In this document: positions 59,833 through 64,000 of the stretch, one piece after another
Layout of the letters: each line of letters opens with the position of its first letter
How positions within the stretch are numbered: position 1 is the stretch's first letter
NCBI RefSeq assembly: GCF_030063355.1
Contig: NZ_JASISZ010000028.1
Location: 22,649-86,648, forward strand
Source: Streptomyces sp. PH10-H1
GTDB taxonomy: Bacteria; Actinomycetota; Actinomycetes; Streptomycetales; Streptomycetaceae
Direction of reading: 5' to 3'
Length of the DNA stretch: 64,000 bases
Notes under the pieces: generated by a model
The model's input: only the letters and a program-made list of their open reading frames with translations
Databases searched by the model: none
What the model was told of the DNA's origin: nothing
Program-made: the position numbers and the translations under genes

Positions 59833-60678
59833 ATGGGCACCAGGAACACCGTATTGATCACCGGCACCTCCTCGGGCATCGGCCTGGTGACCGCCGTGGC
59901 CGCCGCCGGCGCCGGCTGGCAGGTCATCGCCACCATGCGTGACACCGGCAAGGCAGACCGACTGCTCCGGACCGCAGCCGAGGCCGACGTGGCCAAGCTG
60001 ATCCAGGTCAAGCGGCTGGACGTGGTCGACCCCGCTTCCGTCGCCACCTGTCTGCAGGAGGTCATCGACGAACACGGCCGCCTCGACGCCGTCGTCAACA
60101 ACGCAGGCGCCGGACAGGTCGGCACCATCGAACAGAGCGGCCTCGAGGAGGTCCGCGCGGCAATGGAGGTCAACTTTTTCGGCGTCGTGGAGGTCACCCG
60201 GGCCGCCCTGCCGCACCTGCGCGCTTCCCGGGGCCGCGTCATCACCGTCACCAGCGTCGGCGGCGTGGTCGGCCAGCCCTTCAACGAGGCCTACTGCGCG
60301 GCCAAGTTCGCCGTCGAGGGCTTCATGGAGTCCCTCGCTCCGGTTGCCGCCACCGTCGGCGTCCACGTCACCGTCGTCGAACCGGGCGCGGTCATCAGCG
60401 AGTTCGTCGCCAGCCAGCAACTGGACATCCCCGCACTGCTCACCGCCGCAGGGCCCTACGCCCCGGCGCTCCAGGCCTACATCGACCGCACCCTCAAGTC
60501 GTTCGGCAACGGGCAGACCCCGGCCCAGGCCGCCGCCCCGATCGTCGAGGTACTGACTGCCGCGCACCCCCCGTTCCGGGTGCAAACCTCCGACTGGGCC
60601 CGCGACTTCGTCGGCACCAAACTCGCCGACCTCGACGGCGCCGCCGTTCAGTCCCTCACCGGCACCTGGGTCCGCTGA
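59833..60678 (+). CDS. short-chain dehydrogenase/reductase
   Basis: A 281-aa SDR. TGTSSGIGL (Rossmann, near residue 10), NNAGAGQVG (near 90), and YCAAK (Tyr-x-x-x-Lys catalytic pair near 159), with SVGG Ser before. No membrane segment. It reduces or oxidises an alcohol/ketone with NAD(P)H. Divergent MarR control suggests response to a substrate that binds the repressor. ATG 59833 has AGAGAGATCC upstream, with the longer ORF start rejected because it would overlap the operators. Confidence 0.92.
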   Translation: MGTRNTVLITGTSSGIGLVTAVAAAGAGWQVIATMRDTGKADRLLRTAAEADVAKLIQVKRLDVVDPASVATCLQEVIDEHGRLDAVVNNAGAGQVGTIEQSGLEEVRAAMEVNFFGVVEVTRAALPHLRASRGRVITVTSVGGVVGQPFNEAYCAAKFAVEGFMESLAPVAATVGVHVTVVEPGAVISEFVASQQLDIPALLTAAGPYAPALQAYIDRTLKSFGNGQTPAQAAAPIVEVLTAAHPPFRVQTSDWARDFVGTKLADLDGAAVQSLTGTWVR

Positions 60679-60783
60679 CCCGCACCATGGCTCCACCGGC
60701 AGGGTGGCGATCGTCAGTAGGTTCCTGCGCCCTGCGGGGGATGAGCATCCTTGCCGGGCCGGGCCTGGCCGGACCGGACCGGA

Positions 60784-62103
60784 CTACTGGCTGTAGCCGG
60801 TGGTGCGGAACCGCTCCAGGTCGGTGAGGATCGTGTCGAGCTGCGCGGGGGCGTTGGCGTAGGCGAGCGCGGCTCGGTAGAAGGCGCTCTGCATGGCGTC
60901 CGGCATCAGGTCCGAGGCGTCGAATCGTACGGTTTTGGCGTTGATCAGCAGCTGTCCGAGTCGCCTTGACAGGGAGTCGGCCGGGTAGGCGGTGAGGGGC
61001 ACCTCGCGGTTCGGGCTGAGGGCTCCGCCTCGCGCCACCCAGATCTGCTGGGCCTGCGGTGTCGTGAGATAGGCGATGAGTTCGCGGGCGCCCGGGGTGG
61101 AATGGAACATTCCAAGCAGGTCGCCGGCCACTTCCTCGCTTCCGTTGAACGCTGGATCGATGGAGGGAAATGAGGTGAAGTCAAAGTCCTGACCGGCCTT
61201 GAGCTGCGAATTCCCCTGTTGGTAGTAGCCGGAGATGAAGGAGGCGGCGTGTTCGAAATAGCAGCCCGGCGGCTGGCCGAACAGGGGTGCCCCCGCTGAG
61301 CCGAAGTTTGTGAGGAGCATGCCGCGGGAGTCGCCGTGCACGAGGCCCGGCGCGCCGATGACCTCCCCCCACGTCTGCCATGCGCGCTTGATCTGCGGGG
61401 AGTTCCATGGGAGCTTGCCGGTCGCCCACTGGCTGTAGACGTCCGGCCCGGATTGCGCCAGCACGATGTCCTCCAACCAGTCGGTGCCCGGCCAGCCGGA
61501 GGTGGAACTCGACTCCAGTCCGATGCACCACGGGGAGACGCCGGAGCGGGCGATCACCTGGTCCGATGCCCGCAGGGCATCCCAGCTGGCCGGCGGTTTC
61601 AAGCCGTGTGCGTTCAGGGCCTTGGGGGAGTACCAGATGAGGCTCTTGAGCGACGCCTTGACGAACACGGCGTACTGCTTGCCGTTCACGGCTCCCAACT
61701 CCAGCCAGCTGGAGCCGTACTGCCTGGTCATCGCGGGTAGGTCCAGCGTGTCGTCGAGCGGAACGAGCCGGCCGGCCCTGGCGTACTGCAGCAGCTTGCC
61801 GGGGCTGGAGAGCACCGCCAGATCGGGCGGGGTGGCGTTGGCGACACGGTCGGCCAGGATGGTGTCCGAGTTCCGGGAGCCCTGATAGTCGACCTTGATC
61901 CCGGTGCGTTCCTCGAACGGCGCGACCATGGCGAGGAAGGAGTCCTGCTCGCTGCCGGTCCAGGTGCCGAGCACGTGGACGACCTGCCCCGATCCGCTGG
62001 AGCCACAGCCCGTGAGGCTGGGCAGGGCGAGCATTGCCAGGACCAGGCCGAGGCGGGCCCAGGCGGGGCGGAGGCGTCGGGCCGCGGGGCCGGGCCTGGT
62101 CAT
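60784..62103 (-). CDS. lipoprotein ABC-type solute-binding protein
   Basis: A 439-aa protein from ATG 62103, overlapping the upstream stop (ATGA). A lipobox LTGC follows a 30-residue signal (LGLVLAMLALPSLTGC). The mature protein is a bacterial extracellular family 1 solute-binding protein: VVHVLGTWTGSEQDSFLAMV, NSDTILADRVANATPPDLAV, WPGTDWLEDIVLAQSGPDVY, LAQSGP. Sugar or oligosaccharide uptake is typical, but no permease or ATPase is next to it. The neighbour is a membrane protein, so it may be a sensor input rather than a transporter. Confidence 0.88.
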   Translation of the reverse strand: MTRPGPAARRLRPAWARLGLVLAMLALPSLTGCGSSGSGQVVHVLGTWTGSEQDSFLAMVAPFEERTGIKVDYQGSRNSDTILADRVANATPPDLAVLSSPGKLLQYARAGRLVPLDDTLDLPAMTRQYGSSWLELGAVNGKQYAVFVKASLKSLIWYSPKALNAHGLKPPASWDALRASDQVIARSGVSPWCIGLESSSTSGWPGTDWLEDIVLAQSGPDVYSQWATGKLPWNSPQIKRAWQTWGEVIGAPGLVHGDSRGMLLTNFGSAGAPLFGQPPGCYFEHAASFISGYYQQGNSQLKAGQDFDFTSFPSIDPAFNGSEEVAGDLLGMFHSTPGARELIAYLTTPQAQQIWVARGGALSPNREVPLTAYPADSLSRRLGQLLINAKTVRFDASDLMPDAMQSAFYRAALAYANAPAQLDTILTDLERFRTTGYSQ

Positions 62104-63542
62104 CGCGCCGCCCGGTACTCGTCGATCCGTGGCCACAGACCGCACAGGCACAGCACCGCGAGAGCCGCGCCCAGCACCGGAATGGCGGGGCCCGTGCCCA
62201 GGCCCGATCGTGCGGAGTCCGCTGCCTCGGCCAGCTTCTGCCGGTCCAGGTCGGTCCGCAGGGCCAGGTCGCCGTCCACGGCGGCCTCCGCCCCGCCCAG
62301 CTGGGTGCCGCCGGGACCGACCGCCGTGGACACCAGAGCGGGGTCCCGCTGGTCGGCCTGCTGCTGCACCTGGGCATGCGCTGCGGTGAACCGCTGGAAA
62401 TGTTCGAGGGTGTCCAAGGCGGCCTTCCGCTTCCCGGAGTTGTCGGCAGGGTCGAGCGCGAGGTCCGCCTGCAGCAGGTCGGCAAGGACTCCGTGAAGGG
62501 AGGGCGGCCCGCTGCGGGCGGCAATGAGCATCTGACTACTCACCGCGGGTTCCGCGAGGGGGCGGGTGTAGTCGGCGAAGCCGCTGGAGAAGGGTTGCCC
62601 GGGCAGGGTCAGGAGCACGGCCTGCGTGTCGCTGCCGGCCGCCCGCGCGATGAGCGTCCGGGCCTGCCAGGAGGCGGTCAGCCGGGGCAGCACGGTGTCA
62701 CAGGCGGTGTTGAAGGCCCGGTCGGTGTGCAGGGTCGCGACCGTGGTCCAGCCACCGAGCGCCACGAGCAGCACGGATGCGGCCAGCAGGCAGGGGTTGA
62801 TCCGCCGGTGGAAGTGCCGACGGAGATAGCGCTGGGTGCGGATGAGCAGGATCAGGGCGATGGCACCCGGGGCGAGCACCCCCAGGAGTACGGACGGCGT
62901 CAGCCACCAGGTACTCCGTTGCCGGGCCAATGCCTGCTGCTCGGCTGCCCCGAGTCGCTGGACATGAGCGAGGATGCCGTCGTCCTTCTGGTGCATCAGG
63001 CCCGAGGCGTAGCTCAGGTAGGAGATGCCGAGGGCGCCCTGGCCTTCGTTGGCATGGGCTTGTTCCACCAGGCTGGTGTATTCGACCAGCAGCCCCTCGA
63101 TGGACTGCAGTTGACCGCTGCCGTCCGCTCCGGTCGCGTCATGCTCGGCGGCTCGCGCCAGCGCCTGGTGCGCGGACTTGAGATCGTCCTGGTAGCGCTG
63201 TCCCGGGCCGCCCAGGCGGACCGTGCCGGACACGAAGCTCGTGGCCGCGACCCGGTCCGCATCGGCCAGGTAGTACGCCACCTGGGAGGTGTCGACGATC
63301 GCCGGCATCGCCCCGCTCTCAGCCTCGGACACGGCGCTGTGCGCGCCGCTGAGCGCGAACTCCAGTGCTCCCCATAACGCCAGCGTGCACAGGATCAGTG
63401 CGATGACCGTGCGGGCGAGCCGACCCGGTGCGCTGTTGGACGACCGAAGGGATCCGCGCGCCCGGCGCAGGGATCCGCCTCTCCCGCCGGTGATGGCCGG
63501 TACTGGCCGCGTCCGCCGTGAAAGCGCAGGAGAGCTCGTCAT
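62100..63542 (-). CDS. membrane protein partner of the solute-binding lipoprotein
   Basis: A 480-aa protein from ATG 63542. One transmembrane segment near the N-terminus (ALILCTLALWGALEFALSG), a coiled-coil-rich extracellular part (EGLLVEYTSLVEQAHANEGQ), two more membrane segments near residues 215-275 (LTPSVLLGVLAPGAIALILL, LLAASVLLVALGGWTTVATL) and another helix at the C-terminus (IPVLGAALAVLCLCGLWPRI). The overlap with the lipoprotein suggests one complex, possibly a sensor or nutrient chemoreceptor-like system. No kinase domain is seen in this stretch. Confidence 0.75.
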   Translation of the reverse strand: MTSSPALSRRTRPVPAITGGRGGSLRRARGSLRSSNSAPGRLARTVIALILCTLALWGALEFALSGAHSAVSEAESGAMPAIVDTSQVAYYLADADRVAATSFVSGTVRLGGPGQRYQDDLKSAHQALARAAEHDATGADGSGQLQSIEGLLVEYTSLVEQAHANEGQGALGISYLSYASGLMHQKDDGILAHVQRLGAAEQQALARQRSTWWLTPSVLLGVLAPGAIALILLIRTQRYLRRHFHRRINPCLLAASVLLVALGGWTTVATLHTDRAFNTACDTVLPRLTASWQARTLIARAAGSDTQAVLLTLPGQPFSSGFADYTRPLAEPAVSSQMLIAARSGPPSLHGVLADLLQADLALDPADNSGKRKAALDTLEHFQRFTAAHAQVQQQADQRDPALVSTAVGPGGTQLGGAEAAVDGDLALRTDLDRQKLAEAADSARSGLGTGPAIPVLGAALAVLCLCGLWPRIDEYRAAR

Positions 63543-63873
63543 TGCCCTGCCCCCGTCGTCCGGCCCCACCGACTGCGGATCACTCTAGCCACCCTCCTGC
63601 CTACCCGGTGGGCGATAGGAGGAGAAACCCGATGATGGTGCCGGCCGGGCGATCCTCAGGGGTGACAGTGGCGAAGTGCCTTGGAGGCGGCGCGAGGCCC
63701 AGGAGGTCTACGAACGCTGGAACGATCGGTGGCAGCGCTGCCGGACCAGGCTCGTCCGGACGGGGATGCCGACGCGCTACATCCGGAGCGGGAAATTGGC
63801 GACGTCACCCGGACCGCGTCCGACGGCGCGTCCGCTGTGACGGTGCGCTGGTCGGCAGAGCTCGGACACGTTC
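63543..63873. other. no gene recognised
   Basis: Upstream region of the membrane-protein operon with a short plus-strand ORF (63681 onward) of poor coding quality. Nothing else identified. Confidence 0.35.
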
Positions 63874-64000
63874 TCAGCCCTTCGGCACGCGCAGCTGTGC
63901 CCAGGAGACGGGCCCCGGCCAGCCGTCGGCGTCGGTGCCCCGATAGCCGATCTTGACTTGGAAGGCGGCGTAGGAGCGGCGGTCGGTGTCGGTCCATTGC
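63874..64000 (-). CDS. C-terminal part of a peptidoglycan-binding-like protein (partial)
   Basis: Only 42 codons before the window end. The frame reads QWTDTDRRSYAAFQVKIGYR and GTDADGWPGPVSWAQLRVPK, the ending of Streptomyces secreted proteins with peptidoglycan-binding-like repeats (W..d...Y..FQ..iGYrG.DADG.PG..sW..L). The N-terminus lies outside the window. Confidence 0.5.
   Translation of the reverse strand, partial: QWTDTDRRSYAAFQVKIGYRGTDADGWPGPVSWAQLRVPKG

Overview
This is high-GC actinobacterial DNA, almost certainly Streptomyces. The signs are strong third-position G/C codon bias, GTG starts, translationally coupled genes, a class-E-sortase (LAxTG) surface protein, a GH19 chitinase with a DasR-like operator, DesK/LuxR two-component genes, several STPK genes or remnants, HxlR/MarR regulators and an NRPS cluster. 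No tRNA, rRNA, CRISPR array or intact transposon was seen.

Layout. (1) 0.1-8.6 kb: a secreted alpha/beta hydrolase and a membrane acyltransferase lie in one operon with a sensor kinase/LuxR pair. Next come a hemerythrin gene broken by two frameshifts, a Gly/Ser-repeat LAxTG surface protein, a haloperoxidase-like hydrolase and an F420-type nitroreductase-like protein. (2) 8.9-21.0 kb: fourteen plus-strand genes with tight spacing encode a contractile phage-tail-like particle. It has sheath, tube, baseplate plug, gpD/VgrG-like hub-spike, probable spike tip, gp25, baseplate J, a 1045-aa gpI-like protein carrying a LamG-like lectin domain, and accessory fibre-like proteins. There is no capsid, terminase, integrase, lysis gene, AAA+ ATPase or full-size tape measure, so it is neither an intact prophage nor a standard eCIS locus. 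(3) 21-28.5 kb: a membrane STPK, a secreted protein, an FGE/SUMF1-like protein, a chitinase, an XRE/membrane-protein/oxidoreductase operon, a LexA paralogue and a frameshifted barstar. (4) 28.6-41.6 kb: a minus-strand NRPS cluster made of an MFS exporter, a stand-alone C domain, C-A-T, A-T, A-T and a terminal C-(A remnant)-T-SDR protein. (5) 42-46.4 kb: a hydrolase, a YcaQ-like remnant, a ferredoxin-NADP reductase, an HxlR regulator with a LysM/metallo-beta-lactamase protein, and an orphan ACT-domain gene behind a leader-peptide attenuator. (6) 47-54.6 kb: two stretches rich in gene remnants (MarR, epoxide hydrolase, STPK, lectin with amber stop, methyltransferase, serpin, YdeI) flank an intact serine hydrolase and a repeat-built membrane protein. 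(7) 54.7-64 kb: a TPR protein, an amidase, a MarR-GNAT fusion with a palindrome on its start codon, a divergent MarR/SDR pair, and a lipoprotein solute-binding protein coupled to a membrane protein.

How the parts work together. The contractile-tail block reads as one structural operon for a particle that could puncture or bind neighbours through its lectin-bearing baseplate protein. The NRPS block reads as one export-plus-assembly-line operon for a small peptide that may be released reductively. Both end in or face strong intrinsic hairpins or convergent genes, which supports treating them as separate units. Many short in-frame tandem repeats occur across unrelated genes, and one 14-bp copy has broken a gene.
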